From: Pirellulales bacterium
Lineage (GTDB): Bacteria; Planctomycetota; Planctomycetia; Pirellulales; JAEUIK01
Assembly (NCBI GenBank): GCA_019694435.1
Contig: JAIBBZ010000007.1
Location: 62,001 to 126,000 of the forward strand
Direction: 5' to 3'
Length of the DNA stretch: 64,000 nucleotides
In this document: positions 19,678-29,251 of the stretch, piece by piece
Layout of the letters: every line of letters starts with the position of its first letter
Position numbering within the stretch: position 1 is the stretch's first letter
Position numbers and translations under genes: made by a program
Notes under the pieces: generated by a model
Databases searched by the model: none
The model's input: the letters and a program-made list of their open reading frames with translations, nothing else
Told to the model about the DNA's origin: nothing

Positions 19678-20946
19678 TTGTTCAAGTTCATTCACGCCGC
19701 CGATTTGCACCTCGACAGCCCGCTGCGCGGACTGGATACCTACGACGGCGCGCCGGTCGAGGAAATCCGGCTTGCCGCGCGCCGGGCCTGCGCGGCCCTG
19801 GTCGATCTGGCAATCGACGAGCAAGTGGTCCTCGTGGCCCTGGCCGGCGATATCTACGACGGCGATTGGCCCGACTACAGCACGGGCTTGTTTTTCGTCA
19901 GTCAACTGGCGCGGCTGCGGGCGGCCGGCATCCGGGTGTGCCTGATCGCCGGCAATCACGACGCGGCGAACAAGATGACCCGCTCGCTGCCGTTGCCCGA
20001 AAACGTCACGTTTTTCTCACACCAGCACCCCGAGTCGATTGAACTGCCCGATTACGACCTGGTGGTGCATGGGCAGAGCTTCGCCCGGGCCGCCGAAACG
20101 GATGATTTGTCGGCGCGCTATCCGGCCGCACGGCGCGGAGCGTTCAATCTTGGTTTGCTGCATACCTGCGCCGGCGGTCGCGAAGGCCACGAGCGCTATG
20201 CCCCTTGCTCGCTCGAGGGTTTGCTGGCCAAGCAATACGACTACTGGGCGCTCGGCCATGTCCACACGCGCGAGGTTCTGAACGCGGAGCCGCACGTGGC
20301 CTTTTGCGGCAACCTGCAAGGCCGGAACATCCGCGAGACCGGGCCCAAAGGTTGCCTACTCGTGTCGGTCGATGACCGGCGCGCCGTGCGAACCGAATTT
20401 CGTGAGCTGGACGTCGTCCGCTGGTCGAGAGTCGAGGTCGATCTGCCCGGCGGCTCGCGCCGCGACGATGCGTTGGCCTTGGCGGGCGAGGCCTTGCGCG
20501 CGGAATCCGCGATCGCGGGCGGGCGCATCGTGGCCGCGCGCATCGAGCTCGCGGGCGAACCCGCGGTGGCCAATCCGCTGCGGGCAGTGCGCCAGGAACT
20601 GCTCGAAGACATCCGTGCCTTGGCCACCGACGTCGGCCAGGGCGAGATTTGGGTCGAAAAGCTACAGGTGCGCAGCCGCGCGGATGAAACGGCCGCGGCC
20701 GACTCGGCCGAGCTGCTCGGCCCCTTGGACTCGTTGCGTGGGCTGATCGCCGAGTTGCGCAACGATCCGCGGCGTTTGGCCGAGCTGGGTGTCGATCTGA
20801 GCGATCTGGCCGCCAGGTTGCCCAGCGAGCTGATCGACCCGGGCGAAGCCACGCGCGTCGACGACCCGTTGTGGCTGGCCCAGTTCCTTGACGAAGTCGA
20901 GCCGCTGCTGGTCTCGCGGCTCCTCGGGCCGGGTGCGACGCCGTGA
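19678..20946 (+). CDS. YhaO/SbcD-like DNA repair exonuclease (metallophosphoesterase)
   Basis: 422 residues from TTG 19678. The calcineurin-like phosphoesterase motifs are complete: HAADLHLDS, GDIYDGD, AGNHDAA, LLHT and GHVHTRE, the two-metal site of SbcD/Mre11 nucleases. The C-terminal 180 residues are helical and would contact the ATPase partner. Its stop overlaps the GTG of the next gene (GTGA), giving a tightly coupled nuclease/ATPase pair like YhaO-YhaN in Firmicutes. Likely role: processing of DNA ends or blocked ends in double-strand-break repair. Confidence 0.85.
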   Translation: MFKFIHAADLHLDSPLRGLDTYDGAPVEEIRLAARRACAALVDLAIDEQVVLVALAGDIYDGDWPDYSTGLFFVSQLARLRAAGIRVCLIAGNHDAANKMTRSLPLPENVTFFSHQHPESIELPDYDLVVHGQSFARAAETDDLSARYPAARRGAFNLGLLHTCAGGREGHERYAPCSLEGLLAKQYDYWALGHVHTREVLNAEPHVAFCGNLQGRNIRETGPKGCLLVSVDDRRAVRTEFRELDVVRWSRVEVDLPGGSRRDDALALAGEALRAESAIAGGRIVAARIELAGEPAVANPLRAVRQELLEDIRALATDVGQGEIWVEKLQVRSRADETAAADSAELLGPLDSLRGLIAELRNDPRRLAELGVDLSDLAARLPSELIDPGEATRVDDPLWLAQFLDEVEPLLVSRLLGPGATP

Positions 20947-23900
20947 GATTCGACGCCCTCCGCCTGTTGGCCTTTGGGCCGTTCACACAGCTGGGCATCG
21001 ACTTGTCGGCCGGCAACCAGGGCCTGCACGTCATCTACGGGCCAAACGAAGCCGGCAAGACCTCGTCGCTGCGGGCCCTGCACGGCTTGCTTTACGGAAT
21101 TCCGGAGCGTTCGAGCGACGACTTTTTGCACCTCAGCAAAGAGCTGCGCATCGGCGGATCGTTGCGCGGCAGCGGAGGACAGCGGCTCGACGTGGTACGG
21201 CGCAAGGCGCGCAAGAATTCGCTGCGCGACGGCAGCGACGACGCGGTGATCGAGGAGCAGGCCCTGACCCGCCTGCTCGGAGGCGTCGATCAGAAACTGT
21301 TCGGCATGCTGTTCGCGCTCGATCACGCGACGCTGGTCGCCGGCGGCAAAGAGATTCTGCAAGGCCGGGGACAAGTCGGCGAGCTGTTGTTCGCGGCTGG
21401 CGCCGGCATCGCGCCCTTGCGCCGCCTGCAATTCGACTTGCAAGCTCAAGCGGACGAACTTTTCAAACGCAGCGCCGTCAAGCCGCGGATCAATGCCACG
21501 CTGGCCGAATACAACAGCACGCGGCTGATGCTCAAACGGGCGCAGCTTTCGGTAGAAGAATGGCGCCGGCAGGACCAGCAGTGCAAGAACGCCCAAACGC
21601 GGCGTCAGGAGCTGAACGCGCAATTGGCCGAGGCGCGCACGGAACTGGCGCGGCTCGACCGGCTACATAAGGCCGGTTACGCCGTGAGCCGTTGGCGCGA
21701 GTTGGTCGACCAACGCGAACGGCTCGGCGAGGGCCCCTGGTTGGCGGTCGATTTCGGTTCGCGCCGCGAGCGCGCGCAGGCCGATCTGCGCAATGCCCAG
21801 CAGACGGTCCGGGCCGCCGAGGAGGCCCTGACGCGACTGAGCGCGGAACACGAGGCCCTGCCGGTGGCGACGCCCCTGGTCCAAGAGCATGACCTGGTCG
21901 ACGAGCTCCGCGAGCGTCTGGGGAGCCATCGCAAGGCGATGCGCGACCGGCCCGCGCTGCACGACGAGGTCAAGCAGGCGAACGAATTGATTCGCGAGCT
22001 GCTGCATCGCCTGGGTCGTGACGACGAGCCCGACGACGGCTTCGCGGTCGGCGTGCCCGAGCATGTCAGGCTGGGCATCACTCAACTCAGCGAGAAGCTG
22101 ATTCGCACCCGCGAACAGTCCGTGGTCATCGAGCGCGACTGCCGCCGGCTGCGCGGCGAAATTGCGCGCATCGAGTCTGAGTGCGATGCGGTGACCTCCG
22201 AAGGCTCGCTCCAGCCCTGGCGCGCCGAGCTGCGCCGGCTGCGGCCCCTGGCCGAGGAAGAGGCAGCGCTGGGCGAGTTGCAGGCGAAAAGCAGGCGGCT
22301 GCAGCGCGAAGCCGAGACTCGACTGCAGGCCCTCGGACTGTGGCAGGGCGAACTCGAGGCCGTTCAAGCTTTGCCTGTCCCGCCCGAGGAGTCGATCGAG
22401 CGATTCGACGCCCAGCGGCGCGATCTCGACGCACGCTGTGAATCGCAACAGCGCCATCTGACGGAGCTCAACCAGGAGATCGACCAGCTGCAAGCGACAT
22501 TGGGCCAGCTCGAGGCCGCCGGCGCGGTGCCGTCGGCCAGCGATCTCGCCGCGGCGCGCGCGTTGCGCGACCGTGGCTGGCGCTTGGTCATGGCCGCCTG
22601 GCAAGGCGGCGGCCCTGGCGCTCCGGAGCAGGGCGAGTTTCTTGCCGCCTGCAGCCGGGACAATCTGCCGGACGCATACGCCCAGTGCGTACAGGCCGCC
22701 GACGAGCTGGCCGACCGATTGCGGCGCGAGGCCGACCGCGTGGCCGACAAGGCCAGGCTGTCTGGCCAGTTGGATCGCGCGCGCCGGCGCGCCGCCGATG
22801 CCGACATGGCTCTGCAACAGACGTGCGAGGCCTGCGCTCGGTGGCAGAACCAATGGGTCCAGCTCTGGGAGCCCTTGGCGTTGGCCCCGCTGCCGCCCGG
22901 CGAGATGCGGGCCTGGCTACGGCGACAGCGCGAGCTGGCCGAGCTTGTCGGCCAATGGCAACAAACTGTGGAAGACATTCGCGATCGCTCCGAGGAACTT
23001 GCCCGGCAGCGCATATCGGTCGGCCGGATTGCGACCGAGCTGGGGCTATCACCCGCCGCGGCCGATGTATCGCTCGTCGCGCTGGTCGAGGCGGCCAGCG
23101 ATCGGGCCGAAGCCTTGCATGACGCGGCCAGGCGGCGCGCCGATCGGCGCGCGCAGTTGCCGGCGATGCGCAAAGAATTGCACGACTTGGAGCACCAGCA
23201 AGGCAAGCTGTCCGACGTGCTGCAAGAACTGGGACGCGATTGGGCGCAGTTCATGCGCCCCCTGGGGCTGGCCGAACACGCGACGGCGGAACAAGCGGCG
23301 AGCGTGCTGGAGACCCTGGCGCAGATTGCCGAGCAACGCGCCCGACGCCACCAGTTTGCCGTGCGGGTAGCGGGCATCGATGCCGAGGCACGGCAGTTCG
23401 CCGCGGACGTAATTGCCGCTGCCGAACGATTGGCGCCCGATCTGGGAGACCAAGAGCCGGAACGAATCGTGCTCCAGCTTGCCGAGCGATTTGCTCAGTC
23501 GCATCGGGCCGACGTGCAGCGCAAGTCGCTGGCCGAGCGGCTGGCCGACGAGCGGTCACGGCTGGAAAGAGCCCGGGTGGCGTTTCGCCAGGCCGAATCG
23601 ATGCTCGCGCAGCTTTGCGAGGAGGCCGGGTGCGAGGAAATCGCTCAGCTGGCAAAACTCGAGCAGCAGTCGACCGAACGCCGCGAGGTGCAGAACGCTC
23701 TCGGCGAGGCGCAGCGGCAATTGAGCGAACTCGCTGCTGGGCGCAGCCTGACCGAGTTCGTCGACGACGTGGTGCAGCAGGCCGATGAATTGCCGACTCG
23801 CATCGAGACGCTGCAGTCTGGAATCGCTCAGCTCGAGGAACAGCGCGATGCGGCCCTGCGTGCCGCCACCGAGGCCGAAACAGAACTCAAACGCATGAGC

Positions 23901-24455
23901 GGGGGCGAGGGAGCCATCGGCCTGGCCGAACGGTGCGAATCGCTGCTGGCACGCTTGCGGGGAGACGCCGAACGGCTCGCCGTACTGCGGCTGGCGCAAG
24001 CTGTGCTCCGCGAAGGCGTCGACCGCTACCGGCGCGAAAACGCCAGCGCCGTCCTCGATCGGGCCAGCACGCTCTTCACGCAATTGACGTGTGGGTCGTT
24101 CGCGGGCCTGCGGACGGAGATCGACGAAGACGAAGAAGTGATCGTGGGAGTACGGCCCGATGGGACCTGGCTGACCGTCGAAGGCATGAGCGAAGGCACG
24201 GCCGACCAGTTGTTCCTAGCACTGCGCCTGGCGAGCGTGCGCGCCTGGGCCGAGGAGCACGAGCCAATTCCGCTGGCGCTCGACGATATCCTGGTGAACT
24301 TCGACGATCGCCGTTCGGCGGCGGCGCTGTTGGCCTTGGCCGAGCTTTCCGATCACGTGCAGGTCGTGTTCTTTACGCACCACGCACATCTGGTAGAACT
24401 GGCTCGCCAGCACGTTGCGCCCGAGCGCGTGTTCGTACACGAACTCCGCCGCTAA
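20943..24455 (+). CDS. YhaN/SbcC-like AAA ATPase with long coiled coil
   Basis: 1,170 residues from GTG 20943. Walker A is GPNEAGKTS near residues 33-41, in an N-terminal lobe that starts with a family-typical AFGPFTQ. About 850 residues of Ala/Glu/Arg/Leu-rich coiled coil follow. The C-terminal lobe has a signature-like EGMSEGTADQLFLALR and a Walker B/D-loop LALDDILVNFD. This is the Rad50/SbcC layout without an obvious CxxC zinc hook; the YhaN subfamily also lacks one. It should form a complex with the upstream nuclease. Confidence 0.85.
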   Translation: MRFDALRLLAFGPFTQLGIDLSAGNQGLHVIYGPNEAGKTSSLRALHGLLYGIPERSSDDFLHLSKELRIGGSLRGSGGQRLDVVRRKARKNSLRDGSDDAVIEEQALTRLLGGVDQKLFGMLFALDHATLVAGGKEILQGRGQVGELLFAAGAGIAPLRRLQFDLQAQADELFKRSAVKPRINATLAEYNSTRLMLKRAQLSVEEWRRQDQQCKNAQTRRQELNAQLAEARTELARLDRLHKAGYAVSRWRELVDQRERLGEGPWLAVDFGSRRERAQADLRNAQQTVRAAEEALTRLSAEHEALPVATPLVQEHDLVDELRERLGSHRKAMRDRPALHDEVKQANELIRELLHRLGRDDEPDDGFAVGVPEHVRLGITQLSEKLIRTREQSVVIERDCRRLRGEIARIESECDAVTSEGSLQPWRAELRRLRPLAEEEAALGELQAKSRRLQREAETRLQALGLWQGELEAVQALPVPPEESIERFDAQRRDLDARCESQQRHLTELNQEIDQLQATLGQLEAAGAVPSASDLAAARALRDRGWRLVMAAWQGGGPGAPEQGEFLAACSRDNLPDAYAQCVQAADELADRLRREADRVADKARLSGQLDRARRRAADADMALQQTCEACARWQNQWVQLWEPLALAPLPPGEMRAWLRRQRELAELVGQWQQTVEDIRDRSEELARQRISVGRIATELGLSPAAADVSLVALVEAASDRAEALHDAARRRADRRAQLPAMRKELHDLEHQQGKLSDVLQELGRDWAQFMRPLGLAEHATAEQAASVLETLAQIAEQRARRHQFAVRVAGIDAEARQFAADVIAAAERLAPDLGDQEPERIVLQLAERFAQSHRADVQRKSLAERLADERSRLERARVAFRQAESMLAQLCEEAGCEEIAQLAKLEQQSTERREVQNALGEAQRQLSELAAGRSLTEFVDDVVQQADELPTRIETLQSGIAQLEEQRDAALRAATEAETELKRMSGGEGAIGLAERCESLLARLRGDAERLAVLRLAQAVLREGVDRYRRENASAVLDRASTLFTQLTCGSFAGLRTEIDEDEEVIVGVRPDGTWLTVEGMSEGTADQLFLALRLASVRAWAEEHEPIPLALDDILVNFDDRRSAAALLALAELSDHVQVVFFTHHAHLVELARQHVAPERVFVHELRR

Positions 24456-24511
24456 CCGCGCCGCTTGCGTCGTGGTTCGCCGTGAGGCTTCCCGTTGCCG
24501 CGAGACTGCCG

Positions 24512-25786
24512 ATGGACCACCACGCCGAATTGGCTCAGCTCGTCATGCCGGCCGGGTCGAACGGAGAGTTCAACCTGCCGTCTGAGCTGTCGATCGTGAT
24601 CGAGCGCGGCCACGGCTGCGAGTTGTGGGATACGACCGGCCGGCGGTTTCTCGACTTTTCCACGGGTTGGGGCTCCGTGCTCGTCGGCCATGCCCGGCCC
24701 GAGGTTGTCGCGGCCGTCACGCGGCAGGCGGCGCTCGGATCGAATTTTTCGTACCCCACGGCGCCGACCGTGGCCTTGGCCGCCGAATTGGTGCGGCTCA
24801 GTCCGGCCTGCGAGCAGGTTCGGTTTTGCGCCTCGGGAACCGAGGCGACGATGTATTGTCAGCGCCTGGCGCGCGCATTCACCGGCCGGCCGAAGATACT
24901 CAAGTTCGAGGGCGCCTATCACGGCGCCAACGAGGTCGGCGTGACCAGCCTGTTTCCGCAGGCGCCGCCCGACTTCCCCCAACCGGACCCAACCAGCGCC
25001 GGGATCGAGGAGATTGCCCGCGTGGGGATTCTGGTCGCGCCTTACAACGATCTGGCGGTCACGCGCCGACTGATTGAAGCACATGTACACGAGCTGGCGG
25101 CCGTGATTGTCGAGCCGTTGCAGCGCTGCACGCCGCCCCGGCCCGGTTTTCTCGAAGGTCTGCGCGAGTTGACGCGCCAGCACGACGTGCTGCTGATCTT
25201 CGACGAGGTGGTCACCGGTTTCCGGCTCGCTTACGGCGGCGCACAAGAATACTACGGCGTCGTTCCCGACCTGGTGGCATATGGAAAAGCGCTCGGCGGC
25301 GGCTATCCAATCGGCGCCTTTGGCGGCCGACGCGAGTTGCTCGCGCTGGTGTGCGAGGAGCGCCTGGGCCAGTTACCCTACGTCTGGACGGCATCGACGC
25401 TGGGCGGCAATCCGATTTCGGCGGCCGCGGCCCTGGCGGCCTTGGGTGTGTTCCGCGGCGCGGGGGTCTACGCGCGCCTGCACGCCCTGGGGCGATATCT
25501 GCGCTCCGGTCTGGTCGGGGCGCTCCAGGCGTACGGCGTGGTCGGACAGATCCTCGGCGATGGGCCCCTGGCCCAGGTCGTGTTTTCTCCCCAGCCGGTG
25601 CATGACTATCGTAGCGGGTTGCGGGCCGATCGGGCCCGAGCGCGGGCGCTGATGCTCGAATTGTTTCGCAGCGGGATCTTTCTCAACCCGATGGGTACGA
25701 AGCTGTACTTGTCGCTCGCGCATGACGAAGCGGCCTGCGACGAGCTGATCGAACTTTTCACTGCGGCGCTGCGTCGGACCGGTTGA
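24512..25786 (+). CDS. Class III aminotransferase, glutamate-1-semialdehyde 2,1-aminomutase-like
   Basis: 424 residues from ATG 24512 (an in-frame GTG at 24482 is possible). Class III features: SGTEATMYCQRLARAFTGR, KFEGAYHGAN, IFDEVVTGFR with the PLP-contacting Asp, and Schiff-base Lys in AYGKALGGGYPIG. It is close to HemL-type aminomutases, but so are many aminotransferases with other substrates. A second, different class III enzyme lies at 60607-61983. The frame stays open to 23933 inside the YhaN gene, but that part is a shadow. It follows the yhaN-like stop by 56 nt, so co-transcription is possible. Confidence 0.75.
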   Translation: MDHHAELAQLVMPAGSNGEFNLPSELSIVIERGHGCELWDTTGRRFLDFSTGWGSVLVGHARPEVVAAVTRQAALGSNFSYPTAPTVALAAELVRLSPACEQVRFCASGTEATMYCQRLARAFTGRPKILKFEGAYHGANEVGVTSLFPQAPPDFPQPDPTSAGIEEIARVGILVAPYNDLAVTRRLIEAHVHELAAVIVEPLQRCTPPRPGFLEGLRELTRQHDVLLIFDEVVTGFRLAYGGAQEYYGVVPDLVAYGKALGGGYPIGAFGGRRELLALVCEERLGQLPYVWTASTLGGNPISAAAALAALGVFRGAGVYARLHALGRYLRSGLVGALQAYGVVGQILGDGPLAQVVFSPQPVHDYRSGLRADRARARALMLELFRSGIFLNPMGTKLYLSLAHDEAACDELIELFTAALRRTG

Positions 25787-25835
25787 CCGATCGCGCGACG
25801 AGCGGCGCCGGCCACCCGCCACTGGAGCAGACGCC

Positions 25836-26036
25836 TTACTCGGGCGTCGCGGTCGAATCGCCCGGATTGAGTTGGCGCTCGAACCCGGCGCAATCGAGCA
25901 TCGGCAACCGGGGATATTTGGGATAGCGCGGGTCGTGTTGCGAGCGGCCACAAAGATAGAAGGTGCTGCCGCGCCCCGTTTCCACGCGCCGCGCGTGGCG
26001 ACACCCTGCGCACAGGCCCACCGGAACGCCGGTCAT
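25836..26036 (-). CDS. Small conserved CxxC protein
   Basis: 66 residues. CAGCRHARRV, GSTFYLCGRS, PRYPKYPRLP and LDCAGFE form a conserved-looking core with four Cys that could hold one zinc. Similar 55-70 residue proteins occur in several phyla without assigned function. Its start lies 7 nt after the ECF sigma gene on the same strand, so the two are probably co-transcribed. Confidence 0.6.
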   Translation of the reverse strand: MTGVPVGLCAGCRHARRVETGRGSTFYLCGRSQHDPRYPKYPRLPMLDCAGFERQLNPGDSTATPE

Positions 26037-26043
26037 GGCGCAC

Positions 26044-26658
26044 TCACTTTTCCAGCATGGGGCCCAGGATGCCTTGCAGCTTGGTCAAGCTGCGCGACAG
26101 CATCACCCGCACCGCGCCGTCCGACTTCCCCAGCTTCTCGGCGATCTCCTTCGACGGCAGCCCCTCGACGTAGCGCAGGCGCAGCGCTTCGCGCTGCTCT
26201 TCGGGCAACTCGTCGAGTGCGGCCAGCAATTTCACCTCGCGCTGACCGCGCGAAAACGCCTGGCTGGCCGTAGTCATGCTGGCAACGAGCAGGTTGATAA
26301 ACCCGCCGCGGTTGGAATCGTCCGTGCGGTTGTCGATTGACACCTCGCGGGCGGCGGAACGCTTTTGCGCGCCGAACAGCCTGCGGTGGGCGTCGACGAT
26401 CCTGCGCTGGGCAATCTGACAGAGCCAACCAAACGGATCGCGATCGCCCAGCTCCATCGCCGGCAGCGATCGAACCGCTTCGGCGCTCACCTCTTGCGCC
26501 AGGTCCTCGGGCTCGATGCGCGAACGCAGGCCGGGTCCCATCTGGCGGACGATATAGCCCAACAACTGCGGACCCTTGGCGGCCAGGTACTGACCGAGCG
26601 CCTCGCCATCGCCTTGCTTCAAACGCTCGACCAGGGCCTGTTGTTCGTCATCGTTCAT
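26044..26658 (-). CDS. ECF-type RNA polymerase sigma factor
   Basis: 204 residues from ATG 26658. Region 2 is IEPEDLAQEV and DPFGWLCQIAQRRIVDAHR; region 4 is LPEEQREALRLRYVEGLPSKEIAEKLGKSDGAVRVMLSRSLTKL. The two are joined by a Ser/Asn-rich linker of about 50 residues. The frame is open upstream past the kinase start, but that is a shadow. It is transcribed divergently from a Ser/Thr protein kinase 188 nt away, an arrangement common in planctomycetes, where such kinases are thought to control the sigma factor instead of a classic anti-sigma. Confidence 0.85.
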   Translation of the reverse strand: MNDDEQQALVERLKQGDGEALGQYLAAKGPQLLGYIVRQMGPGLRSRIEPEDLAQEVSAEAVRSLPAMELGDRDPFGWLCQIAQRRIVDAHRRLFGAQKRSAAREVSIDNRTDDSNRGGFINLLVASMTTASQAFSRGQREVKLLAALDELPEEQREALRLRYVEGLPSKEIAEKLGKSDGAVRVMLSRSLTKLQGILGPMLEK

Positions 26659-26845
26659 AGTCGGGTTTCCCTGGCCGGGCGCTGCCGCCGCAGGCCGGAT
26701 GTGTCTGGGAGCGTTACCGAAGAGATTGTAAATTGAAGCCGAGGCACTGAGAATCGGCTCTGGGCGTCTGCGCGGTGCAGCATCCGACCGGCGCAGCAGA
26801 CCGTGTCCGGCAGCCGAATCTAGCAAATCGCCCTCTGGGACAGCC

Positions 26846-29152
26846 GTGAACTCTTCCGACGCGACACCCACGTTGGGCATGGACGACTCGAGCCGGGTCT
26901 GGGACTTGCTCGCCGGCCGGATCGAGACTTTGGTCGAGCAGTGGGAATCGGGCGCCGAGCCGCCGCTGTTAGCCGACCTGCTCGAAGCCCGCGACCCGCC
27001 CAATTTCCGCCGGCTGGCCCTGATCGAGCTGATCAAGGTCGACCTGGAATACCGCTGGCAGCGTCGGCAGATGCCTCGGCTGATCGAGGAGTATGTTGCC
27101 GAGTTCCCCGAGTTGATCGACCCCGATTTGCCGTGCGACCTGATCTATGAGGAATTTCACGTTCGCCGCCGGGCGGGCGAAAGCGTTCGCGGCTCGGACT
27201 ATTACGAGCGGTTTCCCGAGCAGGCCGAGGAGTTGCGGCGGTTGATCGCCTTCGAGTCGCCGGAGACGTCGACCTCGGTCTTTGGCACGAGCGGCAAACG
27301 CCCGACCGTGGCGGTCGGCGAGCGGCTGGACGAATTCGACCTGCTCGCGCAATTGGGGAGCGGCGCTTTCGCCACGGTGTTCCTCGCCCGCCAGAATTCG
27401 CTGCAGCGACTCGTGGCGGTCAAGGTGTCAGCCGACCGCGGCACCGAGCCACAAACCCTGGCGCAGCTCGACCACCCGCATATTGTAAGGGTCTACGACC
27501 AGCGCGTCCTGGCCGATCGCAAGCTGCGGCTGCTCTACATGCAATACGTGGCCGGCGGCACGCTGCATACCGTCGTCGATCTGGTGCGCCAAACGCCGCT
27601 GCAACACCGCACGGGGCGGCTCGTGCTCCAAGCGGTCGACAAGTCGCTCGACACGAGGGGCGAATCGCCGCCCAGCGATTCGGCGACGCGCGGGCGCCTG
27701 GCCCGTTCGACCTGGCCCGAGGCCGTTTGCTGGTTGGGAAGCCGGCTGGCATCGGCGCTGGCCTACGCCCACCGAATGGGCGTTTTGCATCGCGACGTCA
27801 AGCCCGCCAACGTGCTGCTGGCGGCCGATGCTTCGCCGAAACTGGTCGACTTCAACATCAGCTTCAGCTCGAAGCTCGAAGGCGCCACACCGGCGGCCTA
27901 TTTCGGCGGCAGCCTCGCCTACATGTCGCCCGAACAGCTCGAGGCCTGTAACCCCAGCCACGACCGTCAACCCGGCGAGCTCGATCGCCGCGCCGACGTC
28001 TATTCGGTGGGGGTCATGCTCTGGGAACTGTTGACGGGCGAGCGGCCGTTTCCCGACGAATCGGTCGAAGTCGGTTGGGCCAAGACGCTGCAAGCGATGG
28101 CCGCGCGACGACGTGCCGGAGTGCCGGCCGAGCGCATTGCCGCCCTGCCCCGTGACCTGCCGGCGGGCCTGAAGCAGGTGCTGCTCGAATGTCTCGAGCC
28201 CGACGTCGATCGACGGATGCCTTCGGCCGAAGAATTAGGGCGGCAACTGGCCCTCTGTTTGCAACCGCGCGCGCAGCGCCTGATGCGGCCGGCACGCATG
28301 GCCTTGGGTGCGATCTTGCGCAATGCGCCGATCACCAGTTGGGCCGTGGCGGGGCTGCTGCCCAACGCGATCGCGAGTGTGTTCAACGTCCTCTACAACC
28401 TCAGGGGCATCCTGAATCGATTTCCTGACGAGTTGAAAGATTACTTCTTCACGGTCATGCTGCCGGCGGTCAACCTCGTGGCCTACCCGATCGGCTTTTT
28501 CGCGGGCCTGTTACTGGCCTGGCCGGTCTGCCGCGCGGTACATCGGCTGCGCCGCGGCAAGCCGGTCGATCTCACTCGCCTGCCGGCCTTGCGGCGGCGC
28601 TGCCTGGTGCTGGGCGATTGTGTCGCCCTGGTCGTCGCCGGCCTCTGGCTGGTCAGCGGGTTGGGGATTCCGCTCACGCTGCAGTTCGGCCCCGGCACCG
28701 TGGACCAGCCGGTGGAGGTCACCACGGGCGAGTTCGTACATTTCGAGGTCTCGCAGCTGCTGTTCGGCTTCATTGCCGCGACGCTCTGCTTTTTCCTGAT
28801 GACGTTCGTCGGCGTGCGCGGTTTCTATCCGCTGTTGCTGCAGCCCGATACGCAAGTTCCTGAGGATGGGCCGTCGCTGGGGCGGCTGGCCAATCGGCTG
28901 TGGATCTACCTGGCGATGAACGTCACGGTGCCATTCGTGGCGGTGCTGCTCTTGGCATTCTTCAAGACGCCGCTGACCGAAGCGTTCATTGTCCTGGGCG
29001 CGCTGGGGCTGGTGGGGTTTGCCGTCGTGTTCCTGCTGACCCGGGTCATTCAGGCCGATCTCGCGGCGATGCAGGTGGCCGTGAGGTCGTCACGCGAAGA
29101 TATCGACGAGGGTTCGATCGGCCTCGATTCGTTCTGGACGCGGTCGCGCTGA
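26846..29152 (+). CDS. Membrane Ser/Thr protein kinase (PknB-like, planctomycete type)
   Basis: 768 residues from GTG 26846. An N-terminal planctomycete-type helical region (about 50-135) precedes the kinase domain: glycine loop GSGAFATV (171-178), VAVKVS with Lys193, catalytic loop LHRDVKPANVLL near 314-325, VDFNIS in place of DFG, and AYMSPEQLE. A Ser/Thr-rich insert of about 50 residues sits before the catalytic loop. The C-terminal 270 residues contain six membrane segments instead of the usual single pass with sensor repeats. The lost Gly of DFG is tolerated in many active kinases. It is divergent from an ECF sigma gene and probably functionally paired with it. Confidence 0.85.
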   Translation: MNSSDATPTLGMDDSSRVWDLLAGRIETLVEQWESGAEPPLLADLLEARDPPNFRRLALIELIKVDLEYRWQRRQMPRLIEEYVAEFPELIDPDLPCDLIYEEFHVRRRAGESVRGSDYYERFPEQAEELRRLIAFESPETSTSVFGTSGKRPTVAVGERLDEFDLLAQLGSGAFATVFLARQNSLQRLVAVKVSADRGTEPQTLAQLDHPHIVRVYDQRVLADRKLRLLYMQYVAGGTLHTVVDLVRQTPLQHRTGRLVLQAVDKSLDTRGESPPSDSATRGRLARSTWPEAVCWLGSRLASALAYAHRMGVLHRDVKPANVLLAADASPKLVDFNISFSSKLEGATPAAYFGGSLAYMSPEQLEACNPSHDRQPGELDRRADVYSVGVMLWELLTGERPFPDESVEVGWAKTLQAMAARRRAGVPAERIAALPRDLPAGLKQVLLECLEPDVDRRMPSAEELGRQLALCLQPRAQRLMRPARMALGAILRNAPITSWAVAGLLPNAIASVFNVLYNLRGILNRFPDELKDYFFTVMLPAVNLVAYPIGFFAGLLLAWPVCRAVHRLRRGKPVDLTRLPALRRRCLVLGDCVALVVAGLWLVSGLGIPLTLQFGPGTVDQPVEVTTGEFVHFEVSQLLFGFIAATLCFFLMTFVGVRGFYPLLLQPDTQVPEDGPSLGRLANRLWIYLAMNVTVPFVAVLLLAFFKTPLTEAFIVLGALGLVGFAVVFLLTRVIQADLAAMQVAVRSSREDIDEGSIGLDSFWTRSR

Positions 29153-29177
29153 CGGCTGTGGCGAGACCGCGGGCGCT

Positions 29178-29214
29178 AAAAAAACGTCGCGAGGCAGGAT
29201 CGTGCCTCGCGACG
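29178..29214 (-). terminator. Rho-independent terminator of the BBP7 gene
   Basis: Perfect 12-bp stem CGTCGCGAGGCA/TGCCTCGCGACG (29185-29196 and 29203-29214) with a 6-base loop. Read leftward it is followed by seven U (A7 at 29178-29184 on the plus strand). It lies 38 nt after the stop of the minus-strand gene. Confidence 0.9.
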
Positions 29215-29251
29215 CTACGTGCTGGGTCGCACGTCGACCGGATGCGGTTGC

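Noticed and set aside
23933-24511. Upstream extension of the class III aminotransferase into the YhaN gene
   Set aside because: The extension is Arg/Ala-rich shadow sequence; family alignment starts near ATG 24512.
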